In this document: piece by piece, positions 33,796 through 42,217 of the stretch
How the letters are laid out: every line of letters starts with the position of its first letter
Position numbering within the stretch: position 1 is the stretch's first letter
Virus record (IMG/VR): IMGVR_UViG_3300025728_000001
Span: 1 to 64,000 of that record
Direction: 5' to 3' (one strand)
Length of the DNA stretch: 64,000 bases
From: a virus
Translations under genes and position numbers: made by a program
The notes under the pieces: generated by a model
What the model was told of the DNA's origin: nothing
Seen by the model: only the letters and a program-made list of their open reading frames with translations
Database searches by the model: none

Positions 33796-34024
33796 GCAGA
33801 AGGAGGCCCAGTTGCAGCGGATCATAGACAAGATCGTTGCCGACACTGCCCTGGCCAAGAAGCTGGCCGTTGAGCTGTACGGTAAAGAGGCCAACCTGTT
33901 CGAAGAGTCGTCGAATTTGTACGTGATGGACGGTGACAGCTACGACGGGCTGGCCCGCGAGCGGCAGAAGCATATCCGGATGACTGCCAACGGGGTCTGT
34001 TATATCAACGGAGGGGCGTGGTGA
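33788..34024 (+). CDS. hypothetical phage protein, 78 aa
   Basis: ATG at 33788 within the end of the previous gene. Charged helix (QKEAQLQRIIDKIVADTALAK) followed by strands and a Gly/Trp end. No motif. Confidence 0.55.
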   Translation: MSKQKEAQLQRIIDKIVADTALAKKLAVELYGKEANLFEESSNLYVMDGDSYDGLARERQKHIRMTANGVCYINGGAW

Positions 34025-34233
34025 TGAGCAACAAAGCGTCTGTAACCCGTATTCGCCATGCGCTGCTAGTGAGCCAGGAGATTACTGAGTCGCTGGCCAC
34101 GCTTGAGGCCGGCATTAAGGCCGCGATAGGTAAGGCCAAAGACGAAGGGCTGCCGCAAGGGCTACTGTCTTCAATCTTGAGTGCTTATGCGCTCCAAGAG
34201 ACACAGAGAATGCTGGGGAGTAGCGAAGCATGA
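34024..34233 (+). CDS. hypothetical phage protein, 69 aa
   Basis: ATG at 34024 chosen over the GTG two codons before, since it overlaps the previous stop as in the neighbours. Helical, ending in SAYALQETQRMLGSSEA. Function unknown. Confidence 0.5.
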   Translation: MSNKASVTRIRHALLVSQEITESLATLEAGIKAAIGKAKDEGLPQGLLSSILSAYALQETQRMLGSSEA

Positions 34234-34925
34234 GAATCGTCAACCGCAAGACCTTCCTGGCCATGCCGGTGGGTACGGTGTTCGCCAAGTACGACCCGAG
34301 CATTATTCGGGAGCCCATGGTGAAGAGCGATTCAGTGGCCGTCGCTGGCGATCTTGTGGACTTTCGCTATATGAATCTGACTGATGAGGTGGATTGCAGC
34401 GGATCGTCTGAGCGTGATCACATCATGTTTACCGCCGAGGAAGAGGGCGCGTCTTTCGCCCTGCACTTCAATACCGAGAGTCGTGACGGCCTGTATGACG
34501 CTGATCAGCTGTTCGCAGTGTGGGAGCGTGGCGACGTAGAGGGGTTGATTGCTCGCCTACAGTTGGCGCTGGCGGATGGGTACGCCACTGCCACGCCACC
34601 GCCTGCTGACTGCGTGAGTGATGAGAATGAGCGTCCTGTAGTGGTTAGCATCAGGGCGCCGAGTGACCTAGCTATCGGTGACTACGTGTTCGCCAGTCGT
34701 TGGGCTGACTGCTGCCCTGGCGACCCGTGGCACGTAGGGCATGTGTCTGAGGTGGGGGAAAACTATGTGGTCGTTGGCGACGTCTCCCAAAGGCGCTGGG
34801 GCAATGCCATGCGTATCACCGAGGAACAAGGTCGCCGCATAGCTGCTGAGTACCCTGCAATGGAGGATGGTCCGGCGCTACCGTACAAGGCGATTGCCCG
34901 TGTGTTTGGCGTGCCTGCGGAATAG
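34230..34925 (+). CDS. hypothetical phage protein, 231 aa
   Basis: Last gene of the 29.1-34.9 kb run. Beta-rich; NRKTFLAMPVGTVFAKYDP opens it, and near the end YVFASRWADCCPGDPWHVG contains a Cys pair. No family recognised. A 155-base gap with AT-rich dyads follows. Confidence 0.55.
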   Translation: MRIVNRKTFLAMPVGTVFAKYDPSIIREPMVKSDSVAVAGDLVDFRYMNLTDEVDCSGSSERDHIMFTAEEEGASFALHFNTESRDGLYDADQLFAVWERGDVEGLIARLQLALADGYATATPPPADCVSDENERPVVVSIRAPSDLAIGDYVFASRWADCCPGDPWHVGHVSEVGENYVVVGDVSQRRWGNAMRITEEQGRRIAAEYPAMEDGPALPYKAIARVFGVPAE

Positions 34926-35019
34926 GGTAGCGTATACACCGCGACACCTTGGCCGCGACTGAGGATAATGCCGCGCCCAAACGCACCAGCGAAAGCCGTA
35001 CCGTTTATAGCGTTAATGA

Positions 35020-35032
35020 GTTATAACGTTAA
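35020..35032 (+). promoter_or_regulatory. GTTATAACGTTAA AT-rich element upstream of 35081
   Basis: Near copy of the element at 29872, 48 bases before the ATG at 35081; the gap around it also has TTTATAGCGTTAATGAG. Likely the promoter/operator of the membrane protein gene. Confidence 0.4.
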
Positions 35033-35080
35033 GCAGTTAAATATCAATCTTACGGAAGCCATACAGAGAGGCGTCATTTT

Positions 35081-35506
35081 ATGGATATCTACCAAACCCT
35101 TATGCTGTTCGGCCCTGGCCGCTTTGTCGCGCTTGTAAGCATTGTATTGGCAACATTTTGGGTGGGTATGGAGCTTTACAGCGTGGCCCGCCAGTTGGCG
35201 TGGAACTGGATCGACGAAACAAAACACCCGATACAGCGCAGCCGTGCTTTGCTGGCGATCCTGAAAGCCGTCGACAAGACGCGCATGCCCGCTTTAGAGG
35301 GATCCCTTGCCGTGCTCTGCCTGCTGATGCTTTGGCCGGTGGCGTGGATGGTGTGGATAGCGATGGCAATGATGCGCCGCGCTCGTGAAGCCCGCCGCTT
35401 GGAAAAGAAGAACTTGGCCGCCGCTGGCGCGCTGACTGTAGAGCGGACGCAAATGATTGAGCAGGATTTGCGCCGGGTTGAATCAAAAGAGCCTCTGCTG
35501 GGCTGA
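35081..35506 (+). CDS. two-segment membrane protein, 141 aa
   Basis: Hydrophobic segments at about 14-33 (RFVALVSIVLATFWVGMELY) and 70-96 (EGSLAVLCLLMLWPVAWMVW) with a basic charged tail (RRAREARRLEKKN). Topology suggests an inner-membrane anchor with cytoplasmic tail. Possibly superinfection exclusion or another host-change factor, as inference. Followed by a dyad at 35522. Confidence 0.6.
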   Translation: MDIYQTLMLFGPGRFVALVSIVLATFWVGMELYSVARQLAWNWIDETKHPIQRSRALLAILKAVDKTRMPALEGSLAVLCLLMLWPVAWMVWIAMAMMRRAREARRLEKKNLAAAGALTVERTQMIEQDLRRVESKEPLLG

Positions 35507-35521
35507 CCGCTGCAACCACGA

Positions 35522-35556
35522 ATGCCCGTCTGACCACTCGGTGTAAAGACGGGCAT
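35522..35556. terminator. 10-bp perfect inverted repeat after the membrane protein
   Basis: ATGCCCGTCT (35522-35531) pairs with AGACGGGCAT (35547-35556) around a 15-base loop, without a T-tract. Either a weak terminator or a control hairpin. Confidence 0.45.
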
Positions 35557-35616
35557 AGCTGGCGCCTGATATCGTTGAGGGAAGTGACACACCACAACCC
35601 AAGAGAACGGACCTCG

Positions 35617-36252
35617 ATGTCTAAAAAGCTGATTGCTTTAGCGCTATCCACTGGCCTTGGCCTGCTCGCCGGTATCCCAAGCGCCTCCGCTGGCGTGAGT
35701 CTGTTCAAGGACTACACCTACGGCACTCCCATCGACAAATACACGCGATCCGCGGGCTATTACGACTGTTCGAATACCGAGCAGAAGGGGCGCTGCACCG
35801 ACAATTTCAACTTTGTCGGGGAAAAGTTCACGGCGGTGCTGTACTTCCGCGAGGACAAGCTAGACACGGTTGCCCTGATTGCGCCCTACAAGCAGAGCCT
35901 GTACCCGAAAGTCTCCGCGGCACTGGATAAGTCGTTCAACATCATTTCAATGGAAAACGAGAAATCGTTTCTCGACATGGTGACGCTGCGCAACACGGCC
36001 ACCCAAGAGGACTACGTGAAACAGTTCGTAGCCTTTGAGGGGGCGGCGCTTAAGGCTGGCGACCTGACCTATACCTACCTTGAGGTACCGGACACCGTGG
36101 GTTATGCGGATGTCGACGCGATCATGCGGGCCTCACAGGAGGACGTGCGCCGTGCGGCGGTGCGGCTGGTGAGGGACACGGAATCGACTAGCCTGATCGT
36201 TAGGTTTGAGCTTCCGAATGTGAGCCACAAGCATGCCGACGAATCTTTCTGA
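35617..36252 (+). CDS. exported phage protein with signal peptide, 211 aa
   Basis: ATG at 35617; upstream in-frame codons are not used. The N-terminus MSKKLIALALSTGLGLLAG with SASA before residue 26 is a classic Sec signal peptide cut after Ala25. The mature part (about 186 residues) has two Cys (YYDCS, GRCTD) that could form a disulfide, and is rich in strands. It is probably a periplasmic or surface protein made in the infected or lysogenic cell (a moron-type gene). No homologue recognised. Confidence 0.6.
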   Translation: MSKKLIALALSTGLGLLAGIPSASAGVSLFKDYTYGTPIDKYTRSAGYYDCSNTEQKGRCTDNFNFVGEKFTAVLYFREDKLDTVALIAPYKQSLYPKVSAALDKSFNIISMENEKSFLDMVTLRNTATQEDYVKQFVAFEGAALKAGDLTYTYLEVPDTVGYADVDAIMRASQEDVRRAAVRLVRDTESTSLIVRFELPNVSHKHADESF

Positions 36253-36274
36253 TTCGGGTAAGGAGGTCGCGTAA

Positions 36275-36490
36275 ATGGGTGCATACGTCAATGAAAGGGG
36301 CCGTATCCAGTGCGGCGACCATCAATTCTTTACCGGTGAATGCGTAGCGGTGTGGATGTCTGGCGAGTGGGTAGAAACCCGCATTGAGTTCGACCATGAG
36401 GCTCAGGCGTTTTACTCGGTTGATGGCCTAGACTTGATTGGCCAGGAAGTCCGGCGCCATCGTTCTGATGGTGATTACCGCTTGGATTGA
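36275..36490 (+). CDS. small beta protein, DUF5348-like, 71 aa
   Basis: Near-ideal ribosome site AAGGAGG. The pattern GRIQCGDHQFFTGECVAVWM, then EWVETRIEF and AFYSVDGLDLIG, is the five-strand layout of the DUF5348 family common in phages and mobile elements. The role of that family is not known. Confidence 0.5.
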   Translation: MGAYVNERGRIQCGDHQFFTGECVAVWMSGEWVETRIEFDHEAQAFYSVDGLDLIGQEVRRHRSDGDYRLD

Positions 36491-36508
36491 TTCAAAGGAG
36501 CCCCCGCC

Positions 36509-36772
36509 ATGATGAAGCCATTCGCCCCTGTCGACCCGGCGACCCTGCAAGTGCGGTTAGAAATGGTCTTTGACCGCATCCTGCCGCTGATGGAAGAGGC
36601 GCAGGGGGAGAATCGCGCCATTTACTACGGGCAATTGTTGGGCCTTTTGGCGGGGCTGTTCCAGGCCGGGATCATCGGGCCTGATGATTTTGAGCTTCGA
36701 CGGCTGGCGGTCCATGCCAACTACGCGCCTGGCTCGCTGGAGACTTACAACCCGTTTAAGCCTGACGCATAA
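36509..36772 (+). CDS. hypothetical phage protein, 87 aa
   Basis: Ribosome site AAAGGAGCCCC. Helical (RLEMVFDRILPLMEEAQGEN) with a hydrophobic middle (LLGLLAGLFQAGIIGPDDF). No motif recognised. Confidence 0.6.
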   Translation: MMKPFAPVDPATLQVRLEMVFDRILPLMEEAQGENRAIYYGQLLGLLAGLFQAGIIGPDDFELRRLAVHANYAPGSLETYNPFKPDA

Positions 36773-36790
36773 ACCGAAAGGAGCCCCGCC

Positions 36791-37036
36791 ATGAGCGAAC
36801 CCTATACCGCAAAAATCACCATCGACATCAAGGCGGTCAGCGTCGAGCACGCTAACGAGATGTGGTTACAGGTCGTAAAGCTGATCGAAACCACATGTGC
36901 CAGCGGCAGTTGCGTTGTGCCCGGAAAAGGCGAGGCCAGCTTTACCGTGGTCGAGACGGGCAACCCGGACGCCGGATCGCTCCAGCGCGAACTGCACGAC
37001 ATGATGAACAAGGCCCTGCGCGGCGAGTTGGATTAG
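36791..37036 (+). CDS. hypothetical phage protein, 81 aa
   Basis: Ribosome site AAAGGAGCCCC. Alpha/beta with an opening strand (AKITIDIKAVSVEHANE) and a closing helix. No motif recognised. Followed by a 249-base gap with the terminator at 37151. Confidence 0.6.
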   Translation: MSEPYTAKITIDIKAVSVEHANEMWLQVVKLIETTCASGSCVVPGKGEASFTVVETGNPDAGSLQRELHDMMNKALRGELD

Positions 37037-37150
37037 CCGCATGCGTTACACGTAAAGCCTGATACCATCACCGCTCGCTCTGCCTTTGTTGGCTGTGGTG
37101 ATGTGTCCAGGGGGATGGCCCTCGAAAACTTCCCCCTTGGATCGCTGTAG

Positions 37151-37186
37151 AAGCCCTGACGCTGTTGAAGCTGTCGGGGCTTTTTT
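37151..37186 (+). terminator. intrinsic terminator
   Basis: AAGCCCTGAC (37151-37160) pairs with GTCGGGGCTT (37173-37182; one G-T pair) around a 12-base loop, followed by TTTT. Closes the unit that ends at 37036. Confidence 0.8.
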
Positions 37187-37285
37187 ATGTCTGTTTTTCA
37201 GATAAATACATAAAAATGATGTATTGAGTTTTATGGCCGGTGTATAGTGGCGCCAAGCCAGAAATAGCCAGTCAGGTACACGGGT

Positions 37286-38014
37286 ATGTCGGATACTGAA
37301 AACGTCGTAGAGATAGGCGAGCTGCGGCTTGCAAGGGTCAAGCAGGGTTATCTGCGGATGCGTGAAGGCTGCCAGCATAAGCAGGTAGAACTCGACGATA
37401 CCGGCGAAGTGGTCACCTGTATGACCTGTAAAGTCCAAGTATCCGCGTACTGGGCACTGAGCATGCTCACCACCTATTGGGGCGACAACATGCTCAAGGT
37501 GAAGCGCGCGCAGGAAGCTGCCAAAGAAGAGCGCGGCGCCGTGTTGCACCTGACAGCGGCCAAGAGGGTCGAGGCGGCTTGGCGTAGCAGAACCATGGTG
37601 CCGGGCTGCCCACACTGCAATCGCGGAATCTTTCCCGAGGATGGGTTTGGTGGCTCCTTGATTCAGCGCCGCTTTGAGACTGGCCTGCGGGAACGGGAGA
37701 GGGCAGACAGCATTGCGCAGGGTTTGCCGGTGGTAGCGAAGCTGTTGCCGCGCAAGACCGTGAAAAGAACCACCCCGGCCAACGCCAAACCACGCTCCAA
37801 GGTCAAACCCCGCCCACTGTGGGCCAACGCACCGGCTTGGGCTGAATGGCTCACAGGCGACGTTAAGGGCCGCTGGACATGGCACCAGATCGAGCCCTTT
37901 GAGGTTTCGAACGAATACCAGAGCGGATCCATGCACGAGTTCGCCGGCACGACGCTGGCGCCCGCGGATGGTGTTGGCATCAAAGAGAAGCGCCCGCGGG
38001 GTGAAACGGCATGA
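37286..38014 (+). CDS. hypothetical protein with Cys/His clusters, 242 aa
   Basis: First gene after the 37151 terminator; TATAGT at 37243-37248 may be its -10 box. CQH and CMTC near residues 29-49 and GCPHCNRG near 107-114 form two likely zinc sites. The C-terminal third is Lys/Arg/Pro-rich. Zinc fingers with a basic tail suggest DNA binding. Overlaps the next gene by ATGA. Confidence 0.5.
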   Translation: MSDTENVVEIGELRLARVKQGYLRMREGCQHKQVELDDTGEVVTCMTCKVQVSAYWALSMLTTYWGDNMLKVKRAQEAAKEERGAVLHLTAAKRVEAAWRSRTMVPGCPHCNRGIFPEDGFGGSLIQRRFETGLRERERADSIAQGLPVVAKLLPRKTVKRTTPANAKPRSKVKPRPLWANAPAWAEWLTGDVKGRWTWHQIEPFEVSNEYQSGSMHEFAGTTLAPADGVGIKEKRPRGETA

Positions 38015-38220
38015 CTTCCCCGGTCGTTACCCGTAACCACACTGGCCATCGCGTTGGCGCCTGTCACCAGAACGCCAATCTAACCACCGCGCAGGTTGAG
38101 GCCATTCGTGCGGACTACGCCGCCAAACGGGGCGGTTACATCGTACTGGGCCGCCTACACGGCTGCGGAGCTTCGACAGTCCGCGACATTGTTCTATTCA
38201 GAACGCGCTGGGCTGCATAA
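38011..38220 (+). CDS. small HTH protein, homing-endonuclease-tail-like, 69 aa
   Basis: The pattern HQNANLTTAQVEAIRADYAA, then a Gly-rich turn and LGRLHGCGASTVRDIV is the helix-turn-helix found at the ends of HNH homing endonucleases and in free-standing phage regulators. No nuclease domain is attached. It may be a regulator or a remnant of a homing enzyme. Confidence 0.5.
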   Translation: MTSPVVTRNHTGHRVGACHQNANLTTAQVEAIRADYAAKRGGYIVLGRLHGCGASTVRDIVLFRTRWAA

Positions 38221-38255
38221 GCGCTTACAACCCCTTAACCGTCTGGAAACCTCAA

Positions 38256-39353
38256 ATGAACCAAGAGCAGGAAAACAAGCTGTCGGCTGATATCGCCGGA
38301 TGCCTGAAAGACCACGTTTACACCGAATTGACCAATGCGAATGGCGTTGAAGTGTGGCGCTGCCAGAAGCCTGGTAGCCACAATCTGGCGTTCGATATCT
38401 GTGTGACCCGCTACGGCACGGCGGTATTTGGCGATATCGGGCACCTGACCTTCGATATCGACGCCCGCTATGGCATTCATTACCTCGCCAATACCGGCTA
38501 CAGCAACCTGCACGGGAAGCTGGCGGCGTCCTGCAAGGAAGAGTGGATAGACCTGGACGCGATTCTAGATACCGTGCGTGATTGCATTTATACGGCGCTG
38601 GATGATGAAGAGGTCGAATATCCAGGGGGTATGGATATCAAGTCGTTGATCGGTTGGCTGGGAGCTACGGCCAAGAAGCGCGAAGAATCGGATTTGCCGC
38701 TTGAAGAGTGGGCCGATTTGCTGGATACCGTAGGCCGTTTTGACACTGAAACGGCTCGCGACATTGTGCCGGCCTTTGACCTGCTGGCCGAAAGCGAAGA
38801 GCTGTTACGCACCAGCGACCTGTGGGAATCGACATTCTCCAAACCATCCGATCATGTCTGGCGCAAGATTTTCTATGTGCAGCACGCGGCCAACGCCATC
38901 ATGGCTCAGAAGGCCGCGGCCGAGGACGCTGCACTGGCGCCTGAGTACTGCTACGCACTGGGGCCGGCTGATGAGCGTTGGAGTAGTGACAGCCTGGCGT
39001 CGTATGTGAGCGACCACGAATTGCCTATGGGCGCCGTGATCCAGCGAGCGGTGATATCCCGTAGTAGCGCAAGCAGCTTCCTGCCTGATGCCAGTGACGT
39101 GATTGAGCACATGGCGAACGCAGCAGATGACGAGAACAGCGAGTTTGCCGATGGCTTCCCGAACGAAACAAAAGAACAGAAGGCCGAGCTTGAGCGCCTG
39201 TTGAAGCCGCTGCAATCCTGGGCAGACCGCACGTTCGATGTGAGCTTCTACACCATCGAGAACGACAGTATTGAGTCCTACGTCGTGACTGCTGAGGACG
39301 TGGCCGCCGGTGAGGCGTACCGCAAGACCCTGGAAACGGAGGTTGCGGCATGA
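38256..39353 (+). CDS. hypothetical phage protein, 365 aa
   Basis: A large acidic product with no clear domain. It has an alpha/beta N-terminal 100 residues (NGVEVWRCQKPGSHNLAFDI) and a mostly helical remainder. No catalytic motif. Coupled by ATGA to the DUF2591-like gene. Confidence 0.55.
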   Translation: MNQEQENKLSADIAGCLKDHVYTELTNANGVEVWRCQKPGSHNLAFDICVTRYGTAVFGDIGHLTFDIDARYGIHYLANTGYSNLHGKLAASCKEEWIDLDAILDTVRDCIYTALDDEEVEYPGGMDIKSLIGWLGATAKKREESDLPLEEWADLLDTVGRFDTETARDIVPAFDLLAESEELLRTSDLWESTFSKPSDHVWRKIFYVQHAANAIMAQKAAAEDAALAPEYCYALGPADERWSSDSLASYVSDHELPMGAVIQRAVISRSSASSFLPDASDVIEHMANAADDENSEFADGFPNETKEQKAELERLLKPLQSWADRTFDVSFYTIENDSIESYVVTAEDVAAGEAYRKTLETEVAA

Positions 39354-39790
39354 CTGCTACAGCCGAAAAGACGGTTGTTATCGAGACGGCAAAGCTTGAA
39401 GGCCTGGCGCTTGAGTGGGCGGTAGGCAAAGCGCGCAGTCCTGCGCCTGGCTACAAGCTGGCTTATTTGCGCCCGGCGTTCATCGACGAGAACAACCGGC
39501 CATCCGTCGTGTACATGTCCATGGCTGACGGGATCGCCACGCCATGGCAACCGCTCAGTGACGGTAATCAGGCGTGGGAGCTGGTGGACGCTCATATCAA
39601 GCGCCTGGGTGACTGTGCGGCGCCTGTGAACGGCTGGGACGCTATCCCTGAGGGTAAGCAGTACTTTGCAATGAATCATGACAGCGACATGGCCTTTGGA
39701 TCGACCAAGCGCATTGCAGTGTGTCGTGCTGTTGTGCTGGCCAAGCTGGGAACTTCGGTGGAAGTGCCGGCGGTGTTGGTGTCGCAATGA
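39350..39790 (+). CDS. DUF2591-like phage protein, copy 1, 146 aa
   Basis: LEGLALEWAVGKA near the start, PWQPLSDGNQAWELVDAH in the middle and AVCRAVVLAKLGTSVEVPAVLV at the end fit the DUF2591 layout. A second member is at 41119. Such genes are common in accessory regions of phages and have no assigned role. Confidence 0.6.
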   Translation: MTATAEKTVVIETAKLEGLALEWAVGKARSPAPGYKLAYLRPAFIDENNRPSVVYMSMADGIATPWQPLSDGNQAWELVDAHIKRLGDCAAPVNGWDAIPEGKQYFAMNHDSDMAFGSTKRIAVCRAVVLAKLGTSVEVPAVLVSQ

Positions 39791-40068
39791 CCAAGTACGT
39801 GGCGGTCCCTCACGTCGCGCTGAGCTCTCAGGTAGATGGCGAATGGGTGAATGTCGGCACTGTCGCGCATTTGGGCTATCCCCAGCCCTGGCCGTCCGCC
39901 GGCGCAGTGGTGCTGTACGAAGAGTATGCCGAGATTCACGACCGCGTGTTTGAGGCGGTAAAGCCTGGCGCTCTCACCAAGCTAATCGCCGGGCAGAAAA
40001 AGCCGCCGCAGGAATGCCAACCAACCAAAAGCCACCCGTTAGTTGACCGCTGGGGACGCCTGAAATGA
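39787..40068 (+). CDS. hypothetical phage protein, 93 aa
   Basis: ATG overlaps the previous stop. Strand-rich first half (YVAVPHVALSSQVDGEWVNV) and a basic C-terminus. No motif. Confidence 0.55.
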   Translation: MTKYVAVPHVALSSQVDGEWVNVGTVAHLGYPQPWPSAGAVVLYEEYAEIHDRVFEAVKPGALTKLIAGQKKPPQECQPTKSHPLVDRWGRLK

Positions 40069-40859
40069 CCGAATACACCAAATCGAAAGAGTTGCAGCTG
40101 CTTGAGCTTGCAGGGAAGGCGCTCGCACTGTCGCACGCCATGTACTACGAAGCCTGTCCTGATGATGGCTTCCCTATGCCCTATGCCAAGCTGGGGAAGA
40201 GTCATTACTGGAATCCGTACTGTGATGACGGGGACTCAATGCGCGGTGCTGTTCTCAAGGGCTTGAATCTCCATACTGAGCAAGAGCCTGCTGGTACGGC
40301 GTATTGCACCGATCACGCTGGCCACCTCTACCCATCGGCTTATGCGGAGGTCGGGGCGAATCGTGTGGCTGCTTACTACGAGGCTGCACGTCGGGCCATC
40401 GTGCTGGCGCTGGCCGAGATAGGGGCATCGCTCGCGTCCGCGGACTTGGTTGAAGCGGACGCGGCGCCCGAGCCCGACCGTAAAGACTTCGAAGACAAAT
40501 GCCTGGTGCTGGCTGTGAAGCACTACGGATACGAGCCAGGTGACGCGCTATTGAAATCTATCCTTGAGCGCCGCGCCAATGATCGTTACATGCTGCCGTG
40601 GGTAGATGGCGCATGGATTGGCTACCAGGCTGCCATTGAGCCGGTGTCGGTGATTACTATCGATCAGCCAACCCTTGACCGCATGTATGAGCGGACCAAG
40701 GCGTTGATCGACGCCGGGGAGCCCCGCTTTATGGTGGTCCTGCCGAGGCCGTTCATGAGCGGGTACACCGAGAGCGGCAACTGTCCGGCAACCGATCTGT
40801 ACAGTTTCGATGACGTTAAATCCGCCATTGAAGCCGCCGGCGGGACGGTGACGAAATGA
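40065..40859 (+). CDS. hypothetical phage protein, paralogue-cassette member, 264 aa
   Basis: The N-terminal 125 residues resemble the whole product at 41499: ELQLLELAGKAL / ELLTFAAKAIG, then WNPYCDDGD / WDPTSDDGA, then Ala-rich helices ending in a run before an Ile/Gly. The C-terminus (SFDDVKSAIEAAGGTVTK) matches that of the next gene (SDAVAAIEAAGGTVK). So this gene seems to be a fusion or precursor of the modules that follow. Confidence 0.5.
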   Translation: MTEYTKSKELQLLELAGKALALSHAMYYEACPDDGFPMPYAKLGKSHYWNPYCDDGDSMRGAVLKGLNLHTEQEPAGTAYCTDHAGHLYPSAYAEVGANRVAAYYEAARRAIVLALAEIGASLASADLVEADAAPEPDRKDFEDKCLVLAVKHYGYEPGDALLKSILERRANDRYMLPWVDGAWIGYQAAIEPVSVITIDQPTLDRMYERTKALIDAGEPRFMVVLPRPFMSGYTESGNCPATDLYSFDDVKSAIEAAGGTVTK

Positions 40860-41122
40860 CCGACAAGATTCGCGAAGAGTTTGAGCGTACCAGCGCCCGC
40901 GACCATCGCCGCCAGCCACCGAAGGGCAATAACTACATCGATCCAATGGCCCAGGCTGACTGGGATTCGTTCCAGAAGGGCTGGATGCAGTCCCGCGCTG
41001 CAATGGTGGTGGAACTGCCGAAGGGCGGAAGCATGTGGAACGACGAGCCCATTGAAATTAAGCGTAGTGACGCGGTGGCAGCGATTGAAGCCGCTGGCGG
41101 CACTGTGAAGGTGAAATCATGA
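40856..41122 (+). CDS. hypothetical phage protein with AIEAAGGTVK end, 88 aa
   Basis: Overlaps both neighbours by ATGA. Polar/charged N-terminus (REEFERTSARDHRRQPPKGN), then ADWDSFQKGWMQSR, typical of a phage protein family of unknown role. The C-terminus shares its last motif with the 40065 product. Confidence 0.55.
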   Translation: MTDKIREEFERTSARDHRRQPPKGNNYIDPMAQADWDSFQKGWMQSRAAMVVELPKGGSMWNDEPIEIKRSDAVAAIEAAGGTVKVKS

Positions 41123-41502
41123 ATACCGTTCCTGTGCTTGTGGATGTCGCTGTAAAGGATCTATCAGGGGCTGCGCTTGATTGGGCCATAGCTGTATCGG
41201 GATGCGTGACTGTTGAGGGAAATGGTTTGAGGTTCGATCTGCTGCATCGTCCGACCGTGGGCGGCGACTTTTCGATGCCTTACCAGCCCTCCACCAATTG
41301 GAGCCAAGCCGGCCCGCTGATCGACAAGTACAAGGCGTGCTTTGCTGCCTATGACTACGGGTACCTGTGCCTGTTGGCGCATAACGACCTGCACCACGGC
41401 CAAGGGAAAGGCCCGGACCACCTTACAGCCGCCTGCCGCGCCATTGTCGCCGCTCACCTTGGCGATATCGTCAAAGTCCCTCACTGCCTGGTGATGCCAT
41501 GA
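41119..41502 (+). CDS. DUF2591-like phage protein, copy 2, 127 aa
   Basis: DLSGAALDWAIAVSG at the start, PSTNWSQAGPLIDKY in the middle and TAACRAIVAAHLGDIVKVPHCL at the end align with the family and with the product at 39350. The gene order (DUF2591-like, WxP-DDGD, AIEAAGG) is repeated around it, so the cassette seems to have duplicated. Confidence 0.6.
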   Translation: MNTVPVLVDVAVKDLSGAALDWAIAVSGCVTVEGNGLRFDLLHRPTVGGDFSMPYQPSTNWSQAGPLIDKYKACFAAYDYGYLCLLAHNDLHHGQGKGPDHLTAACRAIVAAHLGDIVKVPHCLVMP

Positions 41503-41864
41503 GAAACCACAATCAAGAATTGTTGACCTTTGCTGCCAAGGCTATCGGCCAAGGCCCGAGCGGCACCTATTACGCGGATGGTGGGTGGTCGCCTAGCGTC
41601 GAGCGCAGTTTCAAGCCCTCCAGTGGTATCGGTAGCGTCTCTGTAGAGGCCGGCTGGGATCCGACGAGCGACGACGGCGCCTGTGCTCGCTTGGAGGCTG
41701 CTCTGTTGCTGTCCGTCATATGGGGTGAAAGCGAGGTGAGTATCCAGTACCAGGGGCAGACCTTGAGCGCGGCGGCTTATGAAGCGTACAGGGGTGATCG
41801 AAACATGGCCCGACGTTATGCCTCTGTTAACGCTGCCGCGATGATTGGGAGAGCCATGCAATGA
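41499..41864 (+). CDS. hypothetical phage protein, paralogue-cassette member, 121 aa
   Basis: The product aligns with the first 125 residues of the 40065 product (see there). WDPTSDDGACARLEAALLLS is the best-kept segment. No known function. Confidence 0.55.
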   Translation: MRNHNQELLTFAAKAIGQGPSGTYYADGGWSPSVERSFKPSSGIGSVSVEAGWDPTSDDGACARLEAALLLSVIWGESEVSIQYQGQTLSAAAYEAYRGDRNMARRYASVNAAAMIGRAMQ

Positions 41865-42217
41865 AAGTGTTCGAAATTGAACTGACCGTGACGGCCGTAG
41901 TGGCGGCTGAGAGTGAATTCTCAGCTGAGCAGTGGGCGGATCTGAATATGGTCGAGATTTGTAACGGTTCTACAGTGCTGGCCACCAGCTCCCGCGAAAT
42001 CACGACGCGTGCCGAGCTGGATACGGTGGAGAACGGCCAGTGGAACGACGCCCAGCCGTATGGTCTGCCGTCGGGTGATAAGCGCCAGATCGTCGACCTG
42101 CTGCCGTTCGATCCTGACGCACCGTATCGCTGTGAGCAGACGGTGGACATGTTTTCGCCTAATCCAGTCACCGCCGGCATAGATCGGGATACGACGGGGG
42201 CGATTGGTCAGCCATGA
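41861..42217 (+). CDS. hypothetical phage protein, 118 aa
   Basis: Strand-rich opening (VFEIELTVTAVVAAESEF), acidic. No motif recognised. Overlaps the HNH gene by ATGA. Confidence 0.55.
   Translation: MKVFEIELTVTAVVAAESEFSAEQWADLNMVEICNGSTVLATSSREITTRAELDTVENGQWNDAQPYGLPSGDKRQIVDLLPFDPDAPYRCEQTVDMFSPNPVTAGIDRDTTGAIGQP

Noticed and set aside
38011-38220. Full homing endonuclease
   Set aside because: Only the helix-turn-helix tail is present; no HNH or GIY-YIG catalytic domain in frame.
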